A stretch of DNA of 35,337 nucleotides from Paramesorhizobium leguminum (GTDB taxonomy: Bacteria; Pseudomonadota; Alphaproteobacteria; Rhizobiales; Rhizobiaceae): positions 1-35,337 of the forward strand of contig NZ_QJTF01000028.1 of the NCBI RefSeq assembly GCF_003217235.1, given 5' to 3'. Numbering within the stretch: the stretch's first letter is position 1; each line of letters begins with the position of its first letter. The notes under the pieces are model-generated. The model had not been told where the DNA came from, searched no databases, and saw nothing but the letters and a program-made list of their open reading frames with translations. Both the position numbers and the translations under genes were made by a program. This document shows positions 20,696-28,115 of this stretch, one piece after another.

Positions 20696-22369
20696 ATGCC
20701 GCAACCCAAACCCGCTCAATTCGTCTTTCTGCCGCTCGGCGGCGTCGGCGAAATCGGCATGAATCTCGCGCTATATGGCTACGGTCCGGAGAATAACCGC
20801 GAATGGATCGTGGTGGATATGGGCGTGAGCTTCGCCGGACCGGAACTGCCGGGCGCCGATCTCATATTGCCCGATATCCGGTTTCTGGAAGCGGAGCGCC
20901 GCAATCTTCGCGGCATCATCATAACGCACGCCCACGAAGACCATTACGGCGCATTGCTCGATCTGTGGCCGCGTTTGAAGGTTCCGGTCTATGCCTCGCC
21001 ATTCACCGCCGGGCTCCTGGAAGCCAAGCGCCACGCGGAGCATAACGCGCCGGAAATCCCGGTTACGCTCTATCGGGTCGGCGAGACTTTCTCCGTCGGT
21101 CCGTTTCAGATCGAGGCGATCCCGGTCACCCATTCGATCCCCGAGCCCGCATCGCTGGCAATCACCACACCGCTCGGCACTGTGATCCACACCGGCGACT
21201 GGAAGGCCGATCCGGAGCCCTCGCTTGGACCGCTCCTTGATGAGGATCGCTTCCGCGCGCTTGGCGACGAGGGCGTTCTGGCGCTCGTCTGCGATTCCAC
21301 CAACGCCATGCGGGAAGGGGACTCACCTTCCGAGCGACAGGTGGGCGAATCCCTACGCGAACTCATCGAAAATGCCCGTGGCCGCGTCGCCATCACGTCT
21401 TTTGCTTCCAATGTCGGGCGCATTCGTTCCATCGCCGAGGCCGCGCGCGATGCGGGCCGGCAGGTGCTGGTTCTGGGCCGTTCAATGAAGCGCGCCATCG
21501 AGGTTGCCTCCGAACTGGGCTATATGGATGGCCTCCCGCCATTTCTGTCGGAAGAGGATTACGGCTATATCCCGCGCGAAAACGTGGTGCTGATCCTGAC
21601 CGGCAGCCAGGGTGAATCACGCGCCGCGCTCGCCAAGCTCGCCCGCGACGAGATGCGCAGCGTTGCGCTTTCGGCGGGCGATACGGTGATTTATTCCTCC
21701 CGCGCCATTCCCGGCAATGAAAAGGCTATCAACGAGACGAAGAACCTGCTGATCGAGCAGGGCATCAAAATCATCACGGATGGCGATGCCCTCGTGCACG
21801 TGTCCGGCCATCCGCGCCGCAACGAGTTGAAGCGCATGTACGCCTGGGTGCGGCCGCGCATACTGGTGCCTGTCCACGGCGAGGCCGCCCATCTGGTGGC
21901 GCATGGATCGCTCGGCGCCATGGAAGGTATCCCCGAGGTGGCACAGGTCCGCAACGGCCATGTGCTGCGTCTTGCGCCCGGCCCGGCGGAAATCATTGGC
22001 GAAGCGCCCTTTGGCCGCGTGTTCAAGGATGGCAAGCTGATCGGCGATGAGGAAGAGGTTGGCATTGCCGAACGCCGCAAGCTTTCCTTCGCTGGCCATG
22101 TCGGCGTGTCCGTTCTCATCGATGGCAATTATAATATCATCGGCGATCCAGATCTGGTGCTGTTGGGCTTGCCCGAAGAGGACGCGACCGGCGACCTGCT
22201 GGAGGATATCCTGTTCGATGCGATCGTGAGCGCGATTGAAAGCATCCCGCGCGCGCGACGCAAGGATCTGGAAATGCTACGCGAGGCGACACGCCGCGCA
22301 GTCCGCGCCGCCGCAAATGAGGCATGGGGCAAGAAGCCGATTGTGACGGTGTTTTTGACGAAGGTGTAG
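20696..22369 (+). CDS. rnj: Ribonuclease J
   Basis: A 557-residue metallo-beta-lactamase/beta-CASP RNase with 5'-3' exonuclease and endonuclease activity in rRNA maturation and mRNA decay. The metal motif HAHEDH is at 78-83. Other family blocks are GGVGEIGMN at the N-terminus, HTGDWKAD, CDSTNA, the beta-CASP segment with GSQGE, and VSGHPRRNEL leading to PVHGEAAHL. A C-terminal dimerisation domain of about 110 residues is present. GTGAGGAAAC precedes the ATG. In alphaproteobacteria this enzyme works beside RNase E. Confidence 0.95.
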   Translation: MPQPKPAQFVFLPLGGVGEIGMNLALYGYGPENNREWIVVDMGVSFAGPELPGADLILPDIRFLEAERRNLRGIIITHAHEDHYGALLDLWPRLKVPVYASPFTAGLLEAKRHAEHNAPEIPVTLYRVGETFSVGPFQIEAIPVTHSIPEPASLAITTPLGTVIHTGDWKADPEPSLGPLLDEDRFRALGDEGVLALVCDSTNAMREGDSPSERQVGESLRELIENARGRVAITSFASNVGRIRSIAEAARDAGRQVLVLGRSMKRAIEVASELGYMDGLPPFLSEEDYGYIPRENVVLILTGSQGESRAALAKLARDEMRSVALSAGDTVIYSSRAIPGNEKAINETKNLLIEQGIKIITDGDALVHVSGHPRRNELKRMYAWVRPRILVPVHGEAAHLVAHGSLGAMEGIPEVAQVRNGHVLRLAPGPAEIIGEAPFGRVFKDGKLIGDEEEVGIAERRKLSFAGHVGVSVLIDGNYNIIGDPDLVLLGLPEEDATGDLLEDILFDAIVSAIESIPRARRKDLEMLREATRRAVRAAANEAWGKKPIVTVFLTKV

Positions 22370-22382
22370 GGCGATGGAAGCA

Positions 22383-22553
22383 CGAGGAACCCCCCTCTGG
22401 CTTGCCAGCCATCTCCCCCTCAAGGGGGGAGATTACGCCTTCATGGGGCTGCGCTACCAATTACCAGCGTTGCAAGGTGAATGCGGAAGGTCATGTCAGC
22501 CAATCTCCCCCCTTGAGGGGGAGATGCCCGGCAGGGCAGAGGGGGGTGCCTCG
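22383..22553. repeat. Inverted repeat pair between rnj and mce
   Basis: Two arms of 52 bases (22383-22434 and 22502-22553) are near-identical in inverted orientation. They share CGAGG.ACCCCCCTCTG and CATCTCCCCCTCAAGGGGGG. They enclose 67 bases without other structure. Each arm contains its own hairpin CCCCCTCAAGGGGG. The right arm ends three bases before the mce start codon, so a folded transcript would affect mce translation. Confidence 0.88.
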
Positions 22554-22555
22554 TA

Positions 22556-23029
22556 ATGCTCCGTCGCCTCAACCACATCGCCATCGCGGTGCCGAACCTG
22601 ACAGCGGCAGCCACTCTCTACCGCACCGCATTCGCCATGGAGCCCACCCCACCACAAGCGCTGCCAGACCATGGCGTAACCGTCTCCTTCATCGACATCG
22701 GCAACACCATGATCGAGCTCATGGAACCCTTGGGCAACGACTCCCCGATCCGCGCCTTCCTGGATAAAAACCCGGCTGGCGGCATCCATCATCTCTGCTA
22801 TGAAGTAGACGACATCATCGCCGCGCGGGATCATCTGAGGAACGAGGGCGCCCGCATCCTGGGCGACGGCGAGCCGAAGATCGGCGCGCATGGCAGGCCG
22901 GTGCTGTTCCTGCATCCCAAGGACTTCAACGGCACGCTGATTGAACTGGAGCAAGTCCAGGAAAAGTGTGAAGCGGTTTTCCCGGGAAAAACAGGAACTG
23001 TTTTCCCAGCGAACTTGCGCAAAAATTAA
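22556..23029 (+). CDS. mce: Methylmalonyl-CoA epimerase with an unusual C-terminal extension
   Basis: A vicinal-oxygen-chelate fold enzyme that interconverts (2R)- and (2S)-methylmalonyl-CoA in the propionyl-CoA pathway. Likely metal ligands are H7 (NHIAI), one of H78/H79 (GGIHHLCYE) and E130 (GTLIELEQV). Family members usually end near residue 134, at ELEQV. Here the frame continues to 157 with a basic, repeat-like tail (two copies of VFPG/VFPA) encoded by a stretch with a perfect 14-base palindrome at 22977-22990. The stop was probably lost when a repeat inserted. No Shine-Dalgarno is obvious, because the right arm of the upstream palindrome sits there. Confidence 0.9.
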   Translation: MLRRLNHIAIAVPNLTAAATLYRTAFAMEPTPPQALPDHGVTVSFIDIGNTMIELMEPLGNDSPIRAFLDKNPAGGIHHLCYEVDDIIAARDHLRNEGARILGDGEPKIGAHGRPVLFLHPKDFNGTLIELEQVQEKCEAVFPGKTGTVFPANLRKN

Positions 23030-23049
23030 ATTCTGGAGCAGGTATAATC

Positions 23050-23319
23050 ATGGGTATCGGTTCGGCGTTGGCGATCTATTTCATCATCTGGTGGGTCACG
23101 CTCTTCGCGCTTCTTCCGGTTGGCTTGCGCACCCAGGCGGAGGAGGGCGAGATCACGCTCGGCACCACCGCCAGCGCCCCCGCCCGCCCGCGCATGGGGC
23201 TTGCGTTTCTGCGCACCACGATCGTTTCGACGGTTATTTTCGGGGGCTTCTATTATCTGACGCAGATCGCCGGCTTCGGGTTGGACGATATCCCGCACTT
23301 CTTCCCGGATTTGAAATAA
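23050..23319 (+). CDS. DUF1467 family membrane protein
   Basis: An 89-residue protein with two hydrophobic helices, at about 3-25 and 55-75. It starts MGIGSALAIYFIIWWVTLF, and PVGLRTQ.EEGE follows the first helix, matching the alphaproteobacterial DUF1467 family. A linker with several Ala and Pro joins the helices. Function is unknown. GGAGCAGG lies 8-9 bases before the ATG, and it follows mce by 20 bases. Members often sit near mce and proS in this order, as here. Confidence 0.85.
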   Translation: MGIGSALAIYFIIWWVTLFALLPVGLRTQAEEGEITLGTTASAPARPRMGLAFLRTTIVSTVIFGGFYYLTQIAGFGLDDIPHFFPDLK

Positions 23320-23344
23320 AGACCGCTCGCCGCACCGCTATCAC

Positions 23345-24052
23345 TTACGGCTCCTGCACGATGCGACCACTGCCTCTGATCTCCGAACGCCGTAGGATCG
23401 GGCGACCAAACAGCTCAACATTGCCGCTCCCGGAAATCGAGACATCCGCATCTGTTTGCGCGGTTATCTGCGCGCCGCCGCTGCCGCGGATAACGATCTG
23501 CGCGGATTTCGCAGTCAGTTGCTTGAGCCGCGCCGCGCCCGCACCAGCAATGTCCACATCGACCCTATCGGCGGTTCCGGCGGCGGTGACACTGCCGCTC
23601 CCCCGGATGCTCAGGCGCAACTGAGGCTGAACGATCTGCGATAAGGTAAGGTCGCCGCTGCCGAGCAGTTCCCAATCTGTTATCGCTGGTCCCGACACGC
23701 TGATATCGAGCTTCGGCGCCGACCAGTCGGGGTCGCAATCCAGGCTCAGTTTGTGGCCTTCCATTCGCACATGATCGAGAAGCGTAGGATCCCCGGTCAC
23801 GACAGCCTCCGCCTTGCCGCCCGGCTGGTAGCGGACCGAAGCGGGGAGGCCGATTATCAGGCTGTCACTGGCCGCCAGGGGAAGAGTGACCTCTTGTCTG
23901 GTGGATGCGCTGGATCCACATGCGGACGGCATTGCCCCCCACAGATGCCTCGCATCGCCCCAATCCCGCCCGGAAAGGCTGATGCCAAGTGTTAGAAAAG
24001 CGACTGCGCCGATCAGTCCCGTCGTCGCGACGAATGCCAATTTTCCTGCCAT
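23345..24052 (-). CDS. GIN-domain (DUF2807-like) envelope protein
   Basis: A 235-residue protein with one N-terminal hydrophobic segment (about 4-25; signal anchor or signal peptide). The exported part looks like a beta-solenoid. Gly-Ser-Gly or Gly-Ala-Gly turns recur about every 20 residues (LGSGDL, RGSGSV, AGAGAA, RGSGGA, SGSGNV, RGSGRI), as in the putative auto-transporter adhesin head (GIN) domain. I use the ATG at 24052 because AGAAGGA lies just upstream; an earlier ATG at 24079 has no such site. It is last in the PadR-DUF1700 unit, a gene partnership known to me from several phyla. The role is likely envelope-related. Confidence 0.75.
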   Translation of the reverse strand: MAGKLAFVATTGLIGAVAFLTLGISLSGRDWGDARHLWGAMPSACGSSASTRQEVTLPLAASDSLIIGLPASVRYQPGGKAEAVVTGDPTLLDHVRMEGHKLSLDCDPDWSAPKLDISVSGPAITDWELLGSGDLTLSQIVQPQLRLSIRGSGSVTAAGTADRVDVDIAGAGAARLKQLTAKSAQIVIRGSGGAQITAQTDADVSISGSGNVELFGRPILRRSEIRGSGRIVQEP

Positions 24053-24085
24053 GGTCCGATTCCTTCTGCGTGGTTTCATGCAGAC

Positions 24086-24658
24086 TTAGACGCTCTCGCC
24101 GTCAAGCTTGGCCAAGCGGAAATGCAGTCTTGCGTAATGGCCGAGAATGCGCACGCCCGCGCCCAGTCCGATCAGCAGCAACGCGCCGCCGCCCAGCAGA
24201 GCGCTCACAAGGCCAGCGCCGATAAACAAGCGCGCGAATACGCCCGTCATCGGTTCGCCAAGGTGAAACAGCAACGTGGTGAAGATGACCTTGAGACCGA
24301 CCGCGCCGATCGTCACCAGTGCGATTGCAATGCCGAGCGCAACGAAAAACGTTGCTATCAGCAACGGCAGCAGGAAGAGGATATCGACAATCGCAAGACC
24401 GGCGAGAGCCGTTGCGGCTGCCAGAAGATTTGAGACACTCCAGTGCGCTTCGAAGCGGCGCAGGCCCGCATCGGCCCGCAGTTCCCTTGCAATCCTGGCC
24501 GGGTCGCCCAATGCGGCGGCGACCTCCTCCTCGCTGCGGCCGGAGATATTGGACTCGGCAAAATGAGCGGCATAATCGGCGACGATATCTTCGACGTCCT
24601 GAGGCGGCAGGCCTGCAAGTCCCGATTTCAGCGTGCGCAAGAAGGCATCCCTGGTCAT
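24086..24658 (-). CDS. DUF1700 family membrane protein (HAAS domain)
   Basis: A 190-residue protein. Residues 1-70 form a soluble helical HAAS-type domain with the pattern FL..L...L..LP..DVEDIVADYAAHF and EEEVAAALGDPARIA. Three or four hydrophobic helices follow at about 76-96, 98-130 and 145-172. The start overlaps the PadR stop as ATGA, so the two are translationally coupled. PadR-DUF1700 pairs are common, and HAAS proteins are thought to respond together with the PadR partner, but the exact signal is unknown. Confidence 0.85.
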   Translation of the reverse strand: MTRDAFLRTLKSGLAGLPPQDVEDIVADYAAHFAESNISGRSEEEVAAALGDPARIARELRADAGLRRFEAHWSVSNLLAAATALAGLAIVDILFLLPLLIATFFVALGIAIALVTIGAVGLKVIFTTLLFHLGEPMTGVFARLFIGAGLVSALLGGGALLLIGLGAGVRILGHYARLHFRLAKLDGESV

Positions 24659-24981
24659 GGCAGATCCTCAAGAAGTTTGTCGACAGCATCCGCAAACGAG
24701 CGCCAGTCGCGGCGATGCGCATCGAAGACCGCCTGGCCCAAAGGCGTCAGGCGGTAATATTTGCGCGGAGGCCCGCTGCTCGACTCGATGATCCGCGTGG
24801 CCACCAGGCCGTCATTTTGCATCCGGCGCATCAGCGGATAGATCGTGCCTTCGCCCATGCCGACCGCGGCGACCAATGTGCTGGCGATTTCATAGCCATA
24901 GCTCTCGCCCCGTGAAAGCACGGCCAGAACGCAAAGATCGAGCGCGCCTTTCCGTAATTGAACCTGGATCGAGTCGGCCAT
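24655..24981 (-). CDS. PadR family transcriptional regulator
   Basis: A 108-residue winged-helix protein of the short PadR type (PadR-s2). The start MADSIQVQLRKGALDLCVLAVL is typical. Then come GYEIASTL, the recognition helix region GEGTIYPLMRRMQ.DGLV and the wing SSGPPRKYYRLTP, followed by a short dimerising helix. I choose 24981 because GAGGTG lies six bases upstream; an earlier ATG would add 11 unrelated residues. It leads the DUF1700 and GIN genes and is divergent from a hydrolase gene. It probably represses its own operon through the palindrome at 25015-25037. Confidence 0.92.
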   Translation of the reverse strand: MADSIQVQLRKGALDLCVLAVLSRGESYGYEIASTLVAAVGMGEGTIYPLMRRMQNDGLVATRIIESSSGPPRKYYRLTPLGQAVFDAHRRDWRSFADAVDKLLEDLP

Positions 24982-25014
24982 GAACACCTCAGCTTTACAG
25001 TCAATATATAACAA

Positions 25015-25037
25015 GCTATCTGTTTATGCAAGATAGC
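25015..25037. promoter_or_regulatory. Candidate PadR operator in the divergent intergenic region
   Basis: A perfect 7-base inverted repeat, GCTATCT at 25015-25021 and AGATAGC at 25031-25037, with a 9-base spacer. It lies between the padR start (24981, leftward) and the hydrolase start (25057, rightward), beside an AT-rich stretch (TATATA at about 25005). It ends 19 bases before the hydrolase ATG. Autoregulation by PadR is inferred from position and symmetry. Confidence 0.5.
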
Positions 25038-25056
25038 GTTTACTGGAGCAATTTCG

Positions 25057-26034
25057 ATGATACGTCTCGCTCTTGCGCTTGCGGCGGCTCTTTGCCTCAT
25101 CGCGCCATCGGCCCATGCTGCGGGTTTGAAATTCATGCAAATCCCTGCCGAGGAGAATGGCCCGGCAATCGATGCGGCAATGTGGTCGTCTTGTTCGTCA
25201 GCGCCGGGAGAGATGAAGATCGGAGCGTGGATGCTTCCGGGAGTGCCGAATTGCCCGATCGAAGGCGAGAAACTGCCGCTGGTCGTCATCTCGCATGGTT
25301 ATGGCGGCTGGTATCTGGGGCATCATGATACAGCCGAAGCGCTCGCCGATGCGGGCTTCATTGTCGTCGCCATCAATCATCCGCACGCAAATCACGCGGA
25401 TATGAGCCGTGCCAATGGCTTGGGAGTGCTGGTCCGGCGCCCCGTCGATATAAAGCGAACCGTTGATTTTATGCTGGGTGCCTCGCCGGATGCGGCGAAA
25501 ATCGATCCGCAACGGGTCGGCTTTTACGGATTTTCCCAAGGTGGCTATACGGGTCTTGTGCTTGCCGGAGGGAAGCCCGATTTTACAAAGCTGCCGCCGC
25601 GCTGTGCAGGCCCGAAAGCAACCGGCTGCCCTCCATCCAGCCAACCTCTGCCTCCAAGGCCGAAATTGCAACCGCAGTTACTGATGCGTGCCCCTCGCAT
25701 CAAGGCCATGGTGGTGGCTGATCCGTTGAGCAGCGTCTTCCAGACCGCCGAGAGCGTGAAGGAGGTCACAATTCCACTTCAGTTATGGGTGTCCGAACTC
25801 GGAGGCGGCCGGGGAGCGTCGCCGGAAAACGTCAGCATGCTTGCTCGCCTATTACCAAACAAGCCGGACTTTCGGATCGCTCCCAATGCCGTGCATTTGT
25901 CGTTCCTGGCGCCATGTCCAGAAGCAATGCTATCTTCGGAGGCCTGCACCGACGCTCCCGGCTTTGACCGGACGGCGTTTCATAAAGAGTTCAATGGTGC
26001 GGTAGTCGAATTTTTCCGCCAGCATCTGAAATGA
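25057..26034 (+). CDS. Secreted alpha/beta hydrolase (dienelactone hydrolase / PAF-acetylhydrolase-like)
   Basis: A 325-residue protein. Residues 1-21 are a signal peptide (LALALAAALCLIAPSAHA), so it should be exported to the periplasm. The oxyanion region LVVISHGYGGWYLGHHD is at 75-91, the nucleophile elbow GFSQGG has S160, and the likely catalytic His is in NAVHLSFL near 288. The acid is probably within the IPLQLWVSELGG segment or nearby. Proline-rich insertions lie near 187-210. It resembles predicted dienelactone hydrolases of Proteobacteria; the substrate is unknown. It is divergent from padR and may share its control. Confidence 0.85.
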   Translation: MIRLALALAAALCLIAPSAHAAGLKFMQIPAEENGPAIDAAMWSSCSSAPGEMKIGAWMLPGVPNCPIEGEKLPLVVISHGYGGWYLGHHDTAEALADAGFIVVAINHPHANHADMSRANGLGVLVRRPVDIKRTVDFMLGASPDAAKIDPQRVGFYGFSQGGYTGLVLAGGKPDFTKLPPRCAGPKATGCPPSSQPLPPRPKLQPQLLMRAPRIKAMVVADPLSSVFQTAESVKEVTIPLQLWVSELGGGRGASPENVSMLARLLPNKPDFRIAPNAVHLSFLAPCPEAMLSSEACTDAPGFDRTAFHKEFNGAVVEFFRQHLK

Positions 26035-26062
26035 GTGGACGGCTCTGCGCCATTAGGACTGC

Positions 26063-26240
26063 TGAAGCGTTGCGGATTGCCCCTCATCCTTACCCTCTCC
26101 CCGTGAATTACGGGGAGAGGGGGACATGAACGTCTTCGCCTTTTCCTTCTGCCCGGTGCAGGGAAAAAAGGAAGGGGCGCAAACGCTGACGCCCCCTCGC
26201 CCCGCGTGCGGGGAGAGGGTAAGGGTGAGGGGCATTCCAC
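26063..26240. repeat. Paired inverted palindromes downstream of the hydrolase gene
   Basis: Left arm: TGCCCCTCATCCTTACCCTCTCCCC followed by its own mirror GGGGAGAGGG. Right arm: CCCCCTCGCCCCGC/GCGGGGAGAGGG and then AAGGGTGAGGGGCATTCCA. The outer sequences of the two arms are reverse complements. The same motif family as 13391-13527. Confidence 0.82.
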
Positions 26241-26265
26241 GCGATAGGCTATTAGGCGCAACGCG

Positions 26266-26322
26266 CCTTTACCCTCATCCTGAGGTGCTCGCGAAGCGAG
26301 CCTCGAAGGGCGAGGGTAAAGG
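26266..26322. repeat. Interrupted palindrome with GCTCGCGAAGCGAGC core
   Basis: CCTTTACCCTC on the left pairs with GAGGGTAAAGG on the right. Inside are TGAGGTGCTCGC and GCGAGCCTCGA, which again pair. To my knowledge this ATCCTGAGGTGCTCGC-type element is widely dispersed in alphaproteobacteria. Confidence 0.75.
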
Positions 26323-26423
26323 GGATCGCCTTGCACCGTTTCCATCAAAAAGTGATAAGCTCCAGACGGAGCAATGAAGTCTTATAGCGACGGCCAAATG
26401 GCGTGCAGATGAGGAAGAACTCC

Positions 26424-26450
26424 AAAAAAAAAGCAAGGCTTGCGCCTTGC
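26424..26450 (-). terminator. Strong rho-independent terminator on the minus strand
   Basis: A perfect 7-bp stem, GCAAGGC/GCCTTGC with a four-base loop (26433-26450), is followed on the minus strand by nine T (26432-26424). No annotated minus-strand protein gene precedes it within 10 kb of opposite-strand genes, so it should end a non-coding transcript. Confidence 0.8.
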
Positions 26451-26542
26451 AATTCAATACGCGTCCGATCTCATTCCGTATAGTCGGCGGCTGCGGATAA
26501 TCGCGCCGAGATCGCATCCTCCCAAGACTTTGACCGCGTAGG
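26424..26542 (-). ncRNA. Candidate small RNA ending at the minus-strand terminator
   Basis: A TATAAT box read on the minus strand at 26554-26549 would start transcription near 26542 and give an RNA of about 120 nt ending at the strong terminator. Inside, CGATCTC and GAGATCG (about 26510 and 26470) can close a hairpin that encloses GGCG/CGCC. A GGGAGG motif lies near its 5' end. The -35 region is weak. I do not recognise a known family. A leader or attenuator is an alternative, but no gene follows on that strand. Confidence 0.45.
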
Positions 26543-26786
26543 AAAGCAATTATATAACTGCTCTCTCTTTATGCATAAAAAAATAGCTGAATGCACACGG
26601 ATTGTCACGCAAATTCTTCATCGCTTCGTATTGTGATGAATCATCATGCGAAACGTAAGCAGCTTTTGCCGAATGCTTGATTTCTCCCGGGTTCCCAACC
26701 GCATGAGAAGCCGTTATGCACCCTTTGGCTTTGCTCATGCTTTCGCCTGATTCTGCAGGCATCTCGATCTTATGTTTGGTGGTCCC

Positions 26787-28115
26787 ATGCGTCTTTCGCG
26801 TTATTTCTTGCCCATTCTGAAGGAAAATCCCAAGGAGGCGGAGATCGTCTCGCACAGGCTGATGCTGCGCGCCGGCATGATTCGCCAGCAATCCGCCGGC
26901 ATCTATTCCTGGCTGCCGATGGGCTTGAAGGTGCTGAACAAGGTCTGCGATATCGTCCGCGAGGAGCAGAACAGGGCAGGGGCGAACGAAATTCTCATGC
27001 CGACCATCCAGTCGGCGGATCTCTGGCGCGAGAGCGGCCGCTACGATGCCTATGGCAAGGAGATGCTGCGCATCAAGGATCGCCAGGAACGCGACATGCT
27101 GTTCGGTCCGACCAATGAGGAAATGGTCACGGATATCTTCCGGTCCTATGTGCGCTCCTACAAGGATCTGCCGCTCAATCTCTATCATATCCAGTGGAAG
27201 TTCCGCGACGAGGTGCGCCCGCGCTTCGGCGTCATGCGCTCGCGTGAGTTCCTGATGAAGGACGCCTATTCGTTCGATCTCGATTTCGAGAGCGCGAAGA
27301 TGGCATATTATCGCATGTTCGTGGCTTACTTGCGCACCTTCGCGCGGGTTGGCCTGCAGGCGATCCCGATGCGCGCCGATACCGGCCCCATCGGCGGCGA
27401 TCTCAGCCACGAGTTCATCATCCTTGCCGATACGGGCGAGAGCCAGGTCTATTGCGACCGCGCCTATCTCGACTTTGCCGTACCCGGCGCGGATACCGAC
27501 TTCCACGACGACCAGCAGCTGACCGATATCGTCAACCGCTGGACGACGCCCTATGCCGCCACCGACGAAATGCACGATGAGGCGGCCTGGGCAAGCGTCA
27601 AGCCGGAGAACCAGCTTTCCGCGCGCGGCATCGAAGTCGGCCATATCTTCCATTTCGGCACGAAATATTCCGAGCCCATGGGCGCGAAGGTGCAAGGGCC
27701 GGATGGCAAGGAGCATCTGGTGTCGATGGGCTCCTACGGCATCGGCCCGTCGCGCCTCGTCGCCGCGACCATCGAGGCTTTCCACGATGAAAACGGCATC
27801 GTCTGGCCGAAATCCATCGCCCCGTTCGGTGTCGGCATCGTCAACATGAAGGCAGGCGACGCGGCTTGCGACGCCGTGGCGGAAAAGCTCTATGAAGCTT
27901 TCACCAATGCCGGCCTCGATCCGCTGCTTGATGACACCGATGACCGTCCCGGTTCCAAATTCGCCACCATGGATCTGATCGGTCTACCGTTCCAGGTCAT
28001 CGTCGGCCCGCGCGGCGTGGCCGCCGGCGAGGTCGAGATAAAAGACCGGGCGACCGGCGCGCGCGAAACGCTTTCCATAGAGGCCGCGATTAACAAGCTG
28101 GTGGCGGGCGCATAA
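26787..28115 (+). CDS. proS: Prolyl-tRNA synthetase (short alphaproteobacterial type)
   Basis: A 442-residue class II synthetase that charges tRNA-Pro. It starts [15 protein letters not shown]. Motif 1 lies around the GIYSWLPMG and EILMP region, motif 2 around [20 protein letters not shown], and motif 3 at [13 protein letters not shown]. The C-terminal anticodon-binding domain is at about 345-442. It lacks the large editing insertion of E. coli ProRS (572 residues), as is usual in alphaproteobacteria. An ATG at 26772 is in frame, but 26787 gives the family start. Its TAA overlaps the next ATG by one base. Confidence 0.96.
   Translation: MRLSRYFLPILKENPKEAEIVSHRLMLRAGMIRQQSAGIYSWLPMGLKVLNKVCDIVREEQNRAGANEILMPTIQSADLWRESGRYDAYGKEMLRIKDRQERDMLFGPTNEEMVTDIFRSYVRSYKDLPLNLYHIQWKFRDEVRPRFGVMRSREFLMKDAYSFDLDFESAKMAYYRMFVAYLRTFARVGLQAIPMRADTGPIGGDLSHEFIILADTGESQVYCDRAYLDFAVPGADTDFHDDQQLTDIVNRWTTPYAATDEMHDEAAWASVKPENQLSARGIEVGHIFHFGTKYSEPMGAKVQGPDGKEHLVSMGSYGIGPSRLVAATIEAFHDENGIVWPKSIAPFGVGIVNMKAGDAACDAVAEKLYEAFTNAGLDPLLDDTDDRPGSKFATMDLIGLPFQVIVGPRGVAAGEVEIKDRATGARETLSIEAAINKLVAGA

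Larger units (their letters stand above)
26035..26786. other. Gene-poor region between hydrolase and proS
   Basis: About 750 bases without a convincing protein gene. It contains a palindrome pair (26063-26240), a second palindrome (26266-26322), a strong minus-strand terminator (26424-26450) with a probable short minus-strand transcript, and an AT-rich stretch to 26680. A 62-codon minus-strand frame at 26550-26738 has no clear ribosome-binding site and is left unannotated. Confidence 0.5.

Noticed and set aside
26550-26738. 62-codon minus-strand ORF upstream of the candidate small RNA
   Set aside because: Only a weak ribosome-binding site and no codon bias; its end overlaps the TATAAT box of the probable small RNA. 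It cannot be excluded without homologues.
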